A stretch of 64,000 nt of DNA from Dielma fastidiosa (lineage in GTDB: Bacteria; Bacillota_I; Bacilli_A; Erysipelotrichales; Erysipelotrichaceae), in contig NZ_HE578923.1 in assembly GCF_000313565.1 (NCBI RefSeq), positions 433,445 to 497,444 of the forward strand, read 5' to 3'. A program made the translations under genes and the position numbers. The notes beneath the pieces are model-generated. The model did not search any database. It was not told where the DNA came from and was given only the letters and a program-made list of their open reading frames with translations. Within the stretch, counting starts at the first letter, position 1, and every line of letters starts with the position of its first letter. Below, one piece after another: positions 44,199 to 54,016 of the stretch.

Positions 44199-44657
44199 AT
44201 GAGACTGCTGTATATTGATTCTTCATTTTTTCTGGAAACGCCTAAATCAACAACAATGCTGATGCGGCTGGTGAAGTATCTGCAGGGGAATGAACCCGAT
44301 GTACTGCTGATTAGTGTGACTCAACAGGTAGCGGTTAAGGAAGTGTTTCAAAGCTTTCTGCTGCTGATGGAACAGGTGGATCTGCATTTGATGGTATCAC
44401 CGACCCGGATTCATCTTGGCAGCATCAATGGTGAAATCAATGAATTTTATGCAGGGATCAATGGCATTAAGCTGAAACCTAGAGAGGGTTCGGCAGTGGA
44501 GCTGATTGCTGAGGGTGATGATCTGAAGATTCAGCGTATTTATCTTGATTTTATGTATGAAGATAAGCGGGCGATTAAGATTCTTTCTGAAAAGGATTTG
44601 GAAGCTTTTTTAAAGAAGTATCTGTCAGTGCCTGTAAATCCTAAGAAATATTCATAA
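44199..44657 (+). CDS. Unknown protein co-transcribed with ftsAZ
   Basis: A 152-residue cytosolic protein, three bases after the ftsZ stop, with no clear ribosome site of its own, so probably translated by coupling. It opens MRLLYIDSSFFLETPKSTTM and has an LLISVTQQVAVKEVF stretch and an acidic strand-rich C-terminal half. A terminator follows, making ftsA-ftsZ-this gene one unit. I do not recognise the family; a division-related role is guilt by association only. Confidence 0.7.
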   Translation: MRLLYIDSSFFLETPKSTTMLMRLVKYLQGNEPDVLLISVTQQVAVKEVFQSFLLLMEQVDLHLMVSPTRIHLGSINGEINEFYAGINGIKLKPREGSAVELIAEGDDLKIQRIYLDFMYEDKRAIKILSEKDLEAFLKKYLSVPVNPKKYS

Positions 44658-44658
44658 C

Positions 44659-44682
44659 AGAACGGTTGATCCGTTCTTTTTT
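44659..44682 (+). terminator. Terminator of the ftsAZ operon
   Basis: AGAACGG (44659-44665) pairs perfectly with CCGTTCT (44671-44677), then a T run. Confidence 0.85.
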
Positions 44683-44721
44683 TGTATGAAGTGCATAAAG
44701 TATCTGTAAAGGAGCGTGAAT

Positions 44722-47292
44722 ATGGCTTATCGAAACAGTATCAAGGAAATAGCGGTACTGACGGATACCAATCTCAATCAAGGTTTAAGTCAGTCCGAGG
44801 CTGAAAAACGATGGCGCCGGGATGGTGCGAATGAACTGGTAGAGGAAAAAAAGGAAAGTCCGATTAAAATCTTTTTGGAACAGTTTAAGGATCCGATGGT
44901 AATTATTCTGATTATCGGTGCAGCATTATCCGTAACATTGGGTGAAGCGATGGATGCCTGCATCATTTTGTTTGTGATTATTATGAATGCATTGATTGGA
45001 ACAGGTCAGGTACTGAAGAGTGAGAAGGCATTGGCAGCGTTGAAGCAGCTGATTCATCCAACCTGTAAGGTCATTCGTGACGGTGTACTTACGGAAATCA
45101 ACAGCAGTGAGTGTGTGGTCGGCGATCTGATTGAATTTGAAGCGGGTGACTGTATACCGTGTGATCTGCGATTGATTTCTACAACGCGCTTAAAGCTGGA
45201 TGAAAGTCTATTGACTGGTGAGAGTGAACCGGCGGAAAAGAATGAGTTTTTTGTGGCTGATGGGCCTTTGGGGCCTGCGGATCAGCGGAATATGGCATTT
45301 ATGTCTACATATGTTACAAGCGGCAGAGGGCGGGGTATTGCGGTACACTGCGGAATGGATAGTGAAGTAGGTAAGATTGCTGCCCTGCTGAATAAGGATA
45401 ACAATGAAATGACCCCCATGCAGCGAAGAATGGCAGAGATGGGCAAGATGCTGGGACTGTTGTCAGTCGTGCTCTGCGCCGTGATGTTTGCGGTGGGAGT
45501 CATTCAGGGCAAGAATATTTTTGATATGCTGCTGTTGGCGATTTCTTTGGCGGTAGCCGCAATTCCGGAGGGGCTGCCGGCGGTTGTGACCATTGTTCAG
45601 GCAATGGGTGTTACCACAATGTCTTCACAGAACGCGATTGTGCGTAAGCTGCATGCGGTGGAGACCTTGGGCTCGGTCAGTGTTATTTGTTCAGATAAGA
45701 CGGGAACGCTGACACAGAATAAGATGAATGTTGTATCTACTTACTCTGACCGTGAATTTGACCAGCCGGTAACGAAGGAATTTCTGACGATCTGCGCGCT
45801 GTGCAACAATGTTGAGACACGCGGTGATACACTGTTAGGTGATCCTAGTGAAAAGGCGCTGGTTGAATTTGCGCAGCGTCATGGCATTGTGAAGCAGCAG
45901 CTTGAATGCTCACAGATCCGCATTGATGAGATACCTTTTGACAGCAGCCGTAAAAAAATGAGTACGATTCATGAGATAGGCCAGGAGAAGGTTGTCTATA
46001 CGAAAGGCGCGGTTGACCGCATCATCAATCAATGTACCCATTTGTTGGTAAATGGTCAAAAGGTATTGATGAGCAGCTATGATAAAAAATGTATCATGGA
46101 GGCCAGTAAAATCATGGGGCAAAAGGCCCTTCGAGTGTTTGCCTTAGCGATGAAATCAGCCCACACACTGCGCGAGGATACACTTGAAAAGGATTGTACA
46201 TTTGTCGGGCTTGCCGGGATGATGGACCCGCCGCGTGAAGAGGTAGCAGAAGCGATTGAAACATGCCGTAAGGCACAGATCAGAGTCGTGATGATTACCG
46301 GTGATTCACCGATAACCGCCTATGCGATCGGCCATCAGTTAAAGCTGGTGAGCCGGGAAGAGGATGTCATGAGCGGTGATGAAATTGATACTTTAAATGA
46401 TGACCAATTGCTTCAGGCATGCAAGCGGGTAAGAATTTTTGCCCGTGTTTCGCCGGAGCACAAGGTGAGACTTGTCGAAAGCTTTAAAAAGAATGGCGGT
46501 ATTGTAGCCATGACTGGTGATGGTGTGAATGACGCACCGGCATTAAAAAGCGCGGATATCGGTATAGCGATGGGTGAGAACGGCAGTGATGTATGCAAGA
46601 GCGCCAGTGATATTTTATTGACTGATGATAACTTTAAAACGATTGTCACGGCTGTGGAGGCAGGCCGCAATATTTACTTGAAAATTCAAAAGGCGGTTTA
46701 TTATCTGCTATCCTGCAATTTAGGTGAAATCATGACTTTGTTTTTGGCCGTACTGTTATTGCCGCATGGCGTACCTGCCTTGTGTGCCATTCAAATACTG
46801 TGGGTGAATCTGGTAACGGATGCTTTTCCGGCTTTGGCTTTGGGTGTAGAACCGGATGATCGTCATGTTATGGAACAGAAACCCCGTGATCCAAAGGAAA
46901 GTCTGTTTGCCCATGGCGGTTATGCCTTTGTCGTATGCAATGGCTTATATATCGGCACGATTTCATTAGTTGCATTTAAGTACGGGCTCGCGCACAGTAC
47001 GGTAATGGCACAGACTATGGCATTCATGGTACTCTCAATGTCACAGCTGTTTCATGCGATGAACTGCCGCAATGACAAGGTATCAATGTTCAGCATCGGC
47101 TTATTTAAGAATAAATGGCTGATTCTGACAATCGTTGTCGGTTTGGCATTACAGGTATTTGTCTGCCACTTCCCGCCGATGAATCTCTTGCTGAAGACGA
47201 TGCCGCTGGCTTTAAAAGAATGGCTGATTGTGTTTGGTTTATCAGCCAGTACCATGGTTATTAATGAGGTCAGCAAACTTTTTAATCATTAA
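44722..47292 (+). CDS. P-type Ca2+ (PMCA/SERCA-like) ATPase
   Basis: An ATP-driven cation pump of the P2 group, most likely exporting Ca2+. The 856-residue membrane protein has an N-terminal cation-ATPase domain, TGESEPAEK near residue 155, the phosphorylated Asp in CSDKTGTLTQN near 324, MTGDGVNDAPALK near 597, and PEGLPAVV in helix 4 (site II ligands). A C-terminal membrane block ends the protein. AAAGGAG precedes the ATG at 44722. Monocistronic; the next gene starts after a regulatory leader. Confidence 0.92.
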   Translation: MAYRNSIKEIAVLTDTNLNQGLSQSEAEKRWRRDGANELVEEKKESPIKIFLEQFKDPMVIILIIGAALSVTLGEAMDACIILFVIIMNALIGTGQVLKSEKALAALKQLIHPTCKVIRDGVLTEINSSECVVGDLIEFEAGDCIPCDLRLISTTRLKLDESLLTGESEPAEKNEFFVADGPLGPADQRNMAFMSTYVTSGRGRGIAVHCGMDSEVGKIAALLNKDNNEMTPMQRRMAEMGKMLGLLSVVLCAVMFAVGVIQGKNIFDMLLLAISLAVAAIPEGLPAVVTIVQAMGVTTMSSQNAIVRKLHAVETLGSVSVICSDKTGTLTQNKMNVVSTYSDREFDQPVTKEFLTICALCNNVETRGDTLLGDPSEKALVEFAQRHGIVKQQLECSQIRIDEIPFDSSRKKMSTIHEIGQEKVVYTKGAVDRIINQCTHLLVNGQKVLMSSYDKKCIMEASKIMGQKALRVFALAMKSAHTLREDTLEKDCTFVGLAGMMDPPREEVAEAIETCRKAQIRVVMITGDSPITAYAIGHQLKLVSREEDVMSGDEIDTLNDDQLLQACKRVRIFARVSPEHKVRLVESFKKNGGIVAMTGDGVNDAPALKSADIGIAMGENGSDVCKSASDILLTDDNFKTIVTAVEAGRNIYLKIQKAVYYLLSCNLGEIMTLFLAVLLLPHGVPALCAIQILWVNLVTDAFPALALGVEPDDRHVMEQKPRDPKESLFAHGGYAFVVCNGLYIGTISLVAFKYGLAHSTVMAQTMAFMVLSMSQLFHAMNCRNDKVSMFSIGLFKNKWLILTIVVGLALQVFVCHFPPMNLLLKTMPLALKEWLIVFGLSASTMVINEVSKLFNH

Positions 47293-47344
47293 TTGTGGTA
47301 ATTGTATGTGATTTATGCTAAACTATCAAAGAACATAGGTCTTT

Positions 47345-47395
47345 AATGAAATCCAGAGAGGTTTCAAAGGCAAAAATCGTGATTTTTTTGCCAAA
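47345..47395 (+). promoter_or_regulatory. PyrR-type attenuator of the uracil permease gene
   Basis: TGAAA (47347-47351) and TTTCA (47362-47366) close a hairpin whose loop is TCCAGAGAGG (47352-47361), the conserved PyrR-binding sequence. A second hairpin, GGCAAAAATC (47369-47378) with GATTTTTTTGCC (47381-47392), can act as terminator. High UMP would let PyrR bind and stop transcription. No pyrR gene is in the window. Confidence 0.75.
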
Positions 47396-47425
47396 GGTTC
47401 TATGCTTTTGATAGGAGGAAAAATC

Positions 47426-48712
47426 ATGGTAGAAGAAAAGAATAATCTGTTAATTGACGTGAATGAAAAGCCAAAGCCGGCACAATGGGCGCTGCTTAGC
47501 TTTCAGCACGTCTTTGCTATGTTTGGGGCAACGGTATTAGTTCCAATCATCACTGGTTTTCCAGTATCGGTTGCATTGTTTGCATCTGGTATTGGTACGC
47601 TGATTTATGTCCTTTGCACAAAAGGAAAAGTACCGGTATATCTTGGTTCATCATTTGCTTATATCTCAGCGGTCTTGATTGCCAAGGAAGCGATGGGCGG
47701 CGATGTCAGCGCGGCTCAGACAGGTTTGATCTTAGTGGGTCTGATTTATGTAGCGGTGGCCTTTATCGTTAAGGTTATCGGTAAGGATTGGATTGACAAG
47801 CTGCTGCCGCCGATTGTAATCGGTCCGATGATCGCGGTAATCGGTTTAGGCTTAGCGGCTAATGCGGTCGGCAATGCTCAGTTTGTAGAAGGCGGTGACT
47901 GGCGCGGCATGCTGGTGGCAGTAGCAACCTTTATCATCACTGCTTTGGTATCTACTAAAGCAAAGGGCTTCTTTAAAATCATACCTTTCCTGGTCGGTAT
48001 CATCTGCGGTTATCTGATTGCTTTAGCGGTGGGTATCGTTGATTTTCAACCGGTGAATGACGTATTGGCAAGCGGTAAGATTTTCTCTCTGCCGCAGTTT
48101 ATCCTGCCGTTTAAAGTGGGTAATTTTGATACCTATCAGCTTTATTTCGGCCCGGAAACATTTGCTTTGCTGCCGGTAGCTATCGTAACGATCTCTGAGC
48201 ATATCGGGGATCATACGGTACTGGGCAAGGTCTGCGGACGCAACTTCTTAAAAGATCCTGGACTTGACCGCACCTTGATGGGTGATGGTATCGCGACTGC
48301 GGTTTCAGCTTTTCTGGGCGGCCCGGCAAATACGACTTATGGTGAAAATACTGGGGTTATCGGCATGACTAAGGTTGCTTCTGTATATGTAACGAGCGGC
48401 GCGGCAATTATCGCTATCTGTCTGTCATGCATCAACATTGTATCTGCACTGATTGAAACAATTCCTAACCCAGTGCTGGGCGGTATGAGCATCCTGCTTT
48501 ACGGTGTCATCGCCAGCAACGGTCTGCGGGTTTTAATTGACAATCAAGTAAACTTTGACAAACAGCGCAATCTGATCATCGCATCAGCAATGCTGGTAAT
48601 CGGCTTAGGCGGCGCGGTATTGCCAATGGGTAAACTGATCACTTTATCAGGTACAGCATTATCCGCCTTTGTCGGTGTTGTATTGAATCTGATTCTTCCC
48701 AAAGAAGATTAA
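47426..48712 (+). CDS. uraA: Uracil permease
   Basis: A uracil:proton symporter of the nucleobase-ascorbate family. The 428-residue protein has about 12-14 helices, QHVFAMFGATVLVPIITG at the N terminus, SEHIGDHTVLG near residue 261 and GGPANTTYGENTG near 300, two conserved substrate-site loops. GGAGG precedes the ATG. The leader contains a PyrR-binding element, so import is linked to the pyrimidine pool. In Bacillus the orthologue pyrP is in the pyr operon near the ileS region. A terminator follows. Confidence 0.95.
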   Translation: MVEEKNNLLIDVNEKPKPAQWALLSFQHVFAMFGATVLVPIITGFPVSVALFASGIGTLIYVLCTKGKVPVYLGSSFAYISAVLIAKEAMGGDVSAAQTGLILVGLIYVAVAFIVKVIGKDWIDKLLPPIVIGPMIAVIGLGLAANAVGNAQFVEGGDWRGMLVAVATFIITALVSTKAKGFFKIIPFLVGIICGYLIALAVGIVDFQPVNDVLASGKIFSLPQFILPFKVGNFDTYQLYFGPETFALLPVAIVTISEHIGDHTVLGKVCGRNFLKDPGLDRTLMGDGIATAVSAFLGGPANTTYGENTGVIGMTKVASVYVTSGAAIIAICLSCINIVSALIETIPNPVLGGMSILLYGVIASNGLRVLIDNQVNFDKQRNLIIASAMLVIGLGGAVLPMGKLITLSGTALSAFVGVVLNLILPKED

Positions 48713-48719
48713 ATATCAT

Positions 48720-48752
48720 GCCTGAAATCATCATCGGTTTCAGGCTTTTATT
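48720..48752 (+). terminator. Terminator of uraA
   Basis: GCCTGAAA (48720-48727) pairs with TTTCAGGC (48738-48745), then TTTTATTTTT. Confidence 0.8.
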
Positions 48753-48800
48753 TTTAAGCAAGAGTCTGCTTTGAAATTGCTTGAATCAGATTTCTTAATC

Positions 48801-48836
48801 AACAAAAAAATGCACTATCATGACATAGTGCATTTT
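48801..48836 (-). terminator. Terminator of glnN (minus strand)
   Basis: AAAATGCACTA (48807-48817) pairs perfectly with TAGTGCATTTT (48826-48836). On the minus strand a T run follows. Confidence 0.8.
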
Positions 48837-48846
48837 GTCTATTATT

Positions 48847-50934
48847 TTATAAGATTGAAATAAACATTTCTTCGTAGCTTGGTACTGGGAAGTTTTCTTT
48901 AGAAATTTCACTCTCAATGCGATCTACGGCTTTACGCAAGCTGTGACGCGCTGATACGATTGTTTCAAATGCATAATAACCTTTTTCACGATTCGTCGCG
49001 CTCTTGCTGACGGCTGTAAGCAGGTTATTTAATTCATCATAGCGTTTCTGAACATTATCGAGGATTTCTAAGAGCGTATTGATTTTAGTTTCATAGAAAG
49101 CATTTTTAATATTCAAAGATGCGTATGCATCAGAATAGAATTTGATTTCCTTAATTAATGCCGGCAATAAGGTTTTCTTAGTCATTGCCATCAGTGTGTT
49201 TGATTCAATCAGAACCTTCTTATAATACTGTTCATAGAGAATGTCTGCACGGGCTTTCAGTTCAACCTCGGAGAGCACTTTATTGCGTTCAAACAAACCG
49301 ATAGCTTTATCACTGATCAATGATTCAATAGAATAGATATATGCAGGGATATTTGGCAAACCGCGTTCTTCAGCTTCTTTGATCCATTCTTTTGAATAAC
49401 CGTCACCGCTGAATAGAATACGTTTATGCTCACGAATAACACGCTGGCAGATTTCTAATGCCTTATCGCGTACATCCTGAATATATTTCAGCGGTTCAAG
49501 TTCATTGGCAAATTCACTGAGACTATCCGCGACAATGGTATTCAATACAATGTTTGTAGTAGCTGCGGAAAGTGATGAACCAACCATACGGAATTCAAAT
49601 TTATTACCAGTGAAAGCAAAAGGTGAAGTACGGTTGCGGTCACTAGTATCTTTCGGTACATAGGAAAGGTTGCTGATTGAAAAAGGTGTTGTTTCAACAT
49701 TATGCTCGATTTTTAAGCTCTTCTCAAGCTGGAAAAGAATTTGTTCGAGTTCCTGTCCCATACAGATGCTGATGATTGCCGGTGGTGCTTCATTGGCTCC
49801 CAAACGCAGATCATTATTAATATCTGAGCTGGCCATCCTCAATAATTCAGGATATGTGTCAACGGCTTTGATAACCGCACAGACAAAAAGCAGAAAGCGA
49901 ATATTTTCATGCGGTTTATCACCTGGTTCCAACAGATTTTGACCGTCATCGGTTACCAATGACCAGTTGTTGTGTTTACCGCTGCCGTTAACGCCTTTAA
50001 ATGGTTTTTCATGAAAAATACAAGCCAGATCATGCAGATCCGCTACCTTTTTCAATACATCCATGATCAGCTGATTCTGATCCACTGCGATATTAGCATC
50101 GGCAAACAGCGGTGCGATCTCAAACTGGCAGGGAGCTGCTTCATTATGCTCGGTTTTGGCATAGATGCCCAATTTCCATAATTCCACGTTAACTTCCTTC
50201 ATAAATGCTTTTACCCGGTTAGGAATCGATCCGAAATAATGTTCAGCAAGATCCTGACCGATCGGCGGCACATTGCCAAACAATGTACGGCCGGTATTAA
50301 TCAAATCACTGCGCTGCTGATACAGATTTTTATCAATTAAGAAGTATTCCTGTTCCAAACCGACCATAGCGGTTACCCGCTTGATATCTTTATCCTTAAA
50401 AGCGTTGACGATGCGTGTCGCTTCTTTATTTAAGGCTTCTAAAGATTTCAACAGCGGTGCTTTCTTATCTAATGTTTCACCGTTATAGGAAACAAAAATA
50501 GTTGGGATACAAAGAATGTTATCGCGTACAAAGGCTGGTGATGTACAGTCCCAATACGTATAGCCGCGGGCTTCAAAGGTAGCTCGTAAGCCGCCGCTTG
50601 GAAAGCTTGAAGCATCGCCTTCACCCTTGATCAGTGATTTGCCGCTGAAACGGGAAATTGCCTGATAGTCGCCAGGTTCTACAAAAGCATCATGCTTTTC
50701 GGCGGTATTGCCGCTCATTGGCTGGAACCAATGTGAATAATGGGTTGCCCCTTTTTCCATTGCCCAAATCTTCATAGCATGCGCAATGGCATCGGCTGTA
50801 TTACGATCTAAAGCGTCTTCCTTGCGGATCGCTGTTTTCCATTTAGTATAAACCGGATATGGAAGTCTTTCCTTCATGACCGACTCACTGAAAAGATTAA
50901 TTCCAAAATCATCAAAAGGATGTTTATCATTCAT
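48847..50934 (-). CDS. glnN: Type III glutamine synthetase
   Basis: Makes glutamine from glutamate and ammonia. The 695-residue size matches GSIII, much longer than the 440-470 residue GSI. Visible motifs include GLEQEYFLID near residue 201, NEAAPCQFEIAPLF, the ATP-site KGVNGSGKHNNWSL near 315 and NDLRLGANEAPPAI. GGAGGAC precedes the ATG with slightly long spacing, and a minus-strand -10 TATGAT sits upstream. It is transcribed away from rubrerythrin and stands alone; no nitrogen regulator is adjacent. Confidence 0.95.
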   Translation of the reverse strand: MNDKHPFDDFGINLFSESVMKERLPYPVYTKWKTAIRKEDALDRNTADAIAHAMKIWAMEKGATHYSHWFQPMSGNTAEKHDAFVEPGDYQAISRFSGKSLIKGEGDASSFPSGGLRATFEARGYTYWDCTSPAFVRDNILCIPTIFVSYNGETLDKKAPLLKSLEALNKEATRIVNAFKDKDIKRVTAMVGLEQEYFLIDKNLYQQRSDLINTGRTLFGNVPPIGQDLAEHYFGSIPNRVKAFMKEVNVELWKLGIYAKTEHNEAAPCQFEIAPLFADANIAVDQNQLIMDVLKKVADLHDLACIFHEKPFKGVNGSGKHNNWSLVTDDGQNLLEPGDKPHENIRFLLFVCAVIKAVDTYPELLRMASSDINNDLRLGANEAPPAIISICMGQELEQILFQLEKSLKIEHNVETTPFSISNLSYVPKDTSDRNRTSPFAFTGNKFEFRMVGSSLSAATTNIVLNTIVADSLSEFANELEPLKYIQDVRDKALEICQRVIREHKRILFSGDGYSKEWIKEAEERGLPNIPAYIYSIESLISDKAIGLFERNKVLSEVELKARADILYEQYYKKVLIESNTLMAMTKKTLLPALIKEIKFYSDAYASLNIKNAFYETKINTLLEILDNVQKRYDELNNLLTAVSKSATNREKGYYAFETIVSARHSLRKAVDRIESEISKENFPVPSYEEMFISIL

Positions 50935-51213
50935 AAGTTTGCTTGTCCTCCAATAGTTAGAATATACGGCATCATATCAAAAAAGTAAACAAAAAATTAA
51001 ATAAATTTTATGTTCTGTTGATAAAATGAGAAAAAAATGACAAAAAATTCAATTTAAAATCATAAATCTGAATTAAAAGCTAAATTAGTATTCTTAGCTT
51101 TACCCACATTTTTTATAGTTATATCCATTGAATGAAGACATAAATTGGGATATAATAACAATAAGGGTAAAATAAGGAAATACGTTAAAGTATATTCCTG
51201 GAAAGAGGTTAAT

Positions 51214-51750
51214 ATGAATTTAAAAGGAACTAAAACAGAACAAAATTTAATGACTGCATTTGCGGGTGAATCACAGGCTACAAATAAGTACACTTATTAT
51301 GCCAGCAAAGCTAAAAAGGACGGTTATGTTCAGATTTCCGACTTATTCATGAAAACAGCCAACAATGAAAGAGAACATGCGAAATTATGGTTCAAACTGC
51401 TTCATGACGGTATGCCTTCAACAGTTGAAAATCTAAAAGACGCGGCAGCTGGTGAAAACTATGAATGGACTGATATGTATGCTACTTTCGCAAAAGAAGC
51501 AAGAGAAGAAGGCTTTACTGAAATTGCTGAAATGATGGAAGGTGTTGCGAAGATTGAAAAACATCATGAAGAAAGATATCGTAAACTGTTAGCTAATATT
51601 GAAGGTAATGTAGTATTTGCTAAAGATGGTGTAGTTGTTTGGGAATGTCTGAACTGCGGTCATCTGCATGTAGGCAGTGAAGCACCTGAAGTTTGCCCGG
51701 TATGTAATCATCCAAAATCTTATTTCGCATTGGACGTAGAAAATTACTAA
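51214..51750 (+). CDS. rbr: Rubrerythrin
   Basis: A non-haem diiron peroxidase that removes H2O2 in anaerobes. The 178-residue protein has a four-helix ferritin-like domain with the diiron ligands in [19 protein letters not shown] and [12 protein letters not shown]-terminal rubredoxin domain ([21 protein letters not shown]) follows. AAAGAGG precedes the ATG at 51214; the longer upstream frame is not supported. A TATAAT lies near 51154. Monocistronic, with a terminator. Confidence 0.97.
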   Translation: MNLKGTKTEQNLMTAFAGESQATNKYTYYASKAKKDGYVQISDLFMKTANNEREHAKLWFKLLHDGMPSTVENLKDAAAGENYEWTDMYATFAKEAREEGFTEIAEMMEGVAKIEKHHEERYRKLLANIEGNVVFAKDGVVVWECLNCGHLHVGSEAPEVCPVCNHPKSYFALDVENY

Positions 51751-51756
51751 AATTGG

Positions 51757-51784
51757 AAATCCGGCTCATAACCGGATTTTTACT
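51757..51784 (+). terminator. Terminator of rubrerythrin gene
   Basis: AAATCCGG (51757-51764) pairs with CCGGATTT (51772-51779), then TTACTTTG. Confidence 0.85.
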
Positions 51785-51880
51785 TTGTGAAAAGCTAAAT
51801 TTATATTGATTTAATTTTTTTATTGTGTAGAATAGAGGGTACTTGTAGTAGCATTGAGTAATGCCTAGAAGGGGATGTGT

Positions 51881-53275
51881 ATGAACTTTATACAAGAAAA
51901 GTTAGCAAAAATGCGAATTTCACGTAAAATAGCCTTAAGCTTTGTGGTAGTTATTTTGATGGGCGCATTTTTGCTGACATTGCCAATCAGTAATCGCGGC
52001 TGGACATGGCTGAATCCATTGGATGCCTTATTTACCGCAACCAGTGCAACGTGTGTGACCGGGTTGGTGACTAAGGTAACCGCTGATCAGTTTACGATGT
52101 TTGGACAGCTTGTCATCCTGCTGATGATTCAAATCGGTGGTTTAGGTTTGATGACAATTGTCGCTATCTTTATTATCCATTTAAAAAGCCGTCTGTCATT
52201 AAATGACAGGCTGATGATGAAGGAGATGCTGAATCAGGACTCTTTATCTGATATGCACAATTTTATTCGCAGTATTCTTCGGTATACGTTAATCTTTGAA
52301 GGCTGCGGCGCCATTTTGCTGGCCATTCGCTTCATTCCGCAATATGCGCCTGAATATGGGATTGTCAGAGGGATATTCAACTCGATTTTTATTTCCATTT
52401 CGGCATTCTGTAACGCTGGTTTTGATACCATGAGCGCTACTTCGCTGATGCCGTATGTCGATGATCCATTGGTGAATATCGTAGTGATGCTGCTGATTGT
52501 TTTAGGTGGTCTGGGCTTTGCTGTCTGGTTTGATTTGCGTGATCGTTTCAGAGATATGCGCAAAGGCAAGTTTACGCCGTCACGGTTTTGGAAATACTTA
52601 TCTTTACATACGAAGCTTGTCTTGCTTATGACATCATTTTTGATTGTTGTACCGGCAGTGCTTATCTTTTGCGTGGAATACAATAATCCGGCTACATTAG
52701 GTGCTTTATCACTGCCAGGCAAGCTGTTTGCGGCTTTGTTTCAGTCGGTGACACTGCGTACGGCAGGCTTTGCATCCTTGGATATCGCGTCTTTGCATCA
52801 AAGCACTAAGTTCTTGATGATTATTTGTATGTTCATCGGCGGTTCGCCGGGCGGTACGGCAGGCGGTGTTAAAACGACAACGATTGCGGTATTGGCGCTG
52901 CTGGTTTTAAATCAGCTGAAAAATCGTGATGAGGTTGTTGCGTTTAAGCGTTCAATTACCCAAAGTGTTGTGATTCGTTCCGCGATGATTTTATTTATCA
53001 ATCTATTCTCGCTGGTGATTGGTTTGTTTATCCTGACCTTGAGTGAAAAGGCAACATTCCTCCATTTGTTCTTTGAGGCAGTATCAGCGATGGCAACCGT
53101 TGGGCTCAGTGCCAATGTAACGCCGACCTTGACGGTTGTGGGAAAAGTGGTTATTATTTTATTGATGTATATTGGTCGTATCGGTGTTATCACACTGATC
53201 ATTTCGATTATCAGAGGAAAAGGCAGTGCCCAGAAGACGCTGAGTTATCCATCTGGTCATGTAATCGTCGGTTAG
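51881..53275 (+). CDS. ktrB: Potassium transporter membrane subunit, KtrB/TrkH family
   Basis: The K+-translocating subunit. The 464-residue protein has the four-fold M1-P-M2 layout with filter-like loops TSATCVTGLVT, CNAGFDTMS, TLRTAGFASLD and MATVGLSANVTP, and GGSPGGTAGGVKTTTIAVL near residue 326 (the gating loop). AAGGGG lies before the ATG at 51881. The cytosolic partner ktrA follows nine bases later. Two-component K+ uptake for turgor and pH homeostasis. Confidence 0.95.
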   Translation: MNFIQEKLAKMRISRKIALSFVVVILMGAFLLTLPISNRGWTWLNPLDALFTATSATCVTGLVTKVTADQFTMFGQLVILLMIQIGGLGLMTIVAIFIIHLKSRLSLNDRLMMKEMLNQDSLSDMHNFIRSILRYTLIFEGCGAILLAIRFIPQYAPEYGIVRGIFNSIFISISAFCNAGFDTMSATSLMPYVDDPLVNIVVMLLIVLGGLGFAVWFDLRDRFRDMRKGKFTPSRFWKYLSLHTKLVLLMTSFLIVVPAVLIFCVEYNNPATLGALSLPGKLFAALFQSVTLRTAGFASLDIASLHQSTKFLMIICMFIGGSPGGTAGGVKTTTIAVLALLVLNQLKNRDEVVAFKRSITQSVVIRSAMILFINLFSLVIGLFILTLSEKATFLHLFFEAVSAMATVGLSANVTPTLTVVGKVVIILLMYIGRIGVITLIISIIRGKGSAQKTLSYPSGHVIVG

Positions 53276-53284
53276 GAGATCTAA

Positions 53285-53962
53285 ATGAAAAAGCTAAATA
53301 ATCGTACATTTGCAGTATTGGGATTAGGTATCTTTGGTTCAACGGTAGCTAAAACCTTAAGTGAATATAACTGTGAGGTTATCGCGGTTGATTTGGATAT
53401 TAAATGCGTTGACCGCATGGCGGATATCTGTACAAGCGCTAATCAGGGAGATATTACTGATTTAGAAACGCTGAGAGCCGCCGGTATCGGTGATTGTGAT
53501 GTTGCTGTCGTAGCGGTAGGGTCGCATCTTGAAGAAAGCATCATGGCAATCATGAATCTTCATGAGTTAAAGGTGCCATATATTGTTGCGAAAGCAAAAA
53601 ATAAACGCTATATGGAGATTCTGAAGGCAATTGGCGCGGATAAGGTCATTCGTCCGGAGAAGGAAATGGGTGAGCGGGTTGCCAAGAGTCTGCTGAGTCA
53701 AAATATTGTGGATATGATCGATATCGATGATACTTATTCAGTTGTCGAAATGAACGCGCCTAGAAGCTGGGTCGGCAAATCGCTGATTGAACTTGATGCC
53801 CGCCGTAAATTTGGTATCAATGTTTTGGGTATCCGTAAAAGCAATGAGTCTCGTTTGAGTATTTCACCGTCTGCGGAATATGTCATTGCTGCTGAAGATC
53901 ATTTGCTGGTTATTGCTGAAATGCAGACATTTGAGAAGTTTGAATTTATTAATAGTATATAA
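53285..53962 (+). CDS. ktrA: Potassium transporter regulatory subunit, KtrA/TrkA family
   Basis: The cytosolic RCK subunit that gates KtrB. The 225-residue protein has an N-terminal nucleotide-binding fold (FAVLGLGIFGSTVAKTL, then VIAVDLD, then GDITD) and a C-terminal TrkA_C domain. AGGAG precedes the ATG. It is directly coupled to ktrB and ends in a terminator. Confidence 0.95.
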   Translation: MKKLNNRTFAVLGLGIFGSTVAKTLSEYNCEVIAVDLDIKCVDRMADICTSANQGDITDLETLRAAGIGDCDVAVVAVGSHLEESIMAIMNLHELKVPYIVAKAKNKRYMEILKAIGADKVIRPEKEMGERVAKSLLSQNIVDMIDIDDTYSVVEMNAPRSWVGKSLIELDARRKFGINVLGIRKSNESRLSISPSAEYVIAAEDHLLVIAEMQTFEKFEFINSI

Positions 53963-53967
53963 AAACA

Positions 53968-53998
53968 AAGCTGAGGTCTTGTGACTTCAGCTTTTAAT
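53968..53998 (+). terminator. Terminator of ktrBA
   Basis: AAGCTGAGGTC (53968-53978) pairs with GACTTCAGCTT (53983-53993), with one G-U pair, then TTAATT. Confidence 0.8.
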
Positions 53999-54016
53999 TA
54001 TAGGACTTTGCAATAC

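Noticed and set aside
43786-44202. Second frame inside ftsZ
   Set aside because: Methionine- and leucine-rich frame-shifted translation of ftsZ.
51060-51293. Minus-strand frame across the rubrerythrin promoter
   Set aside because: Overlaps the rubrerythrin start and promoter; no credible start signal.
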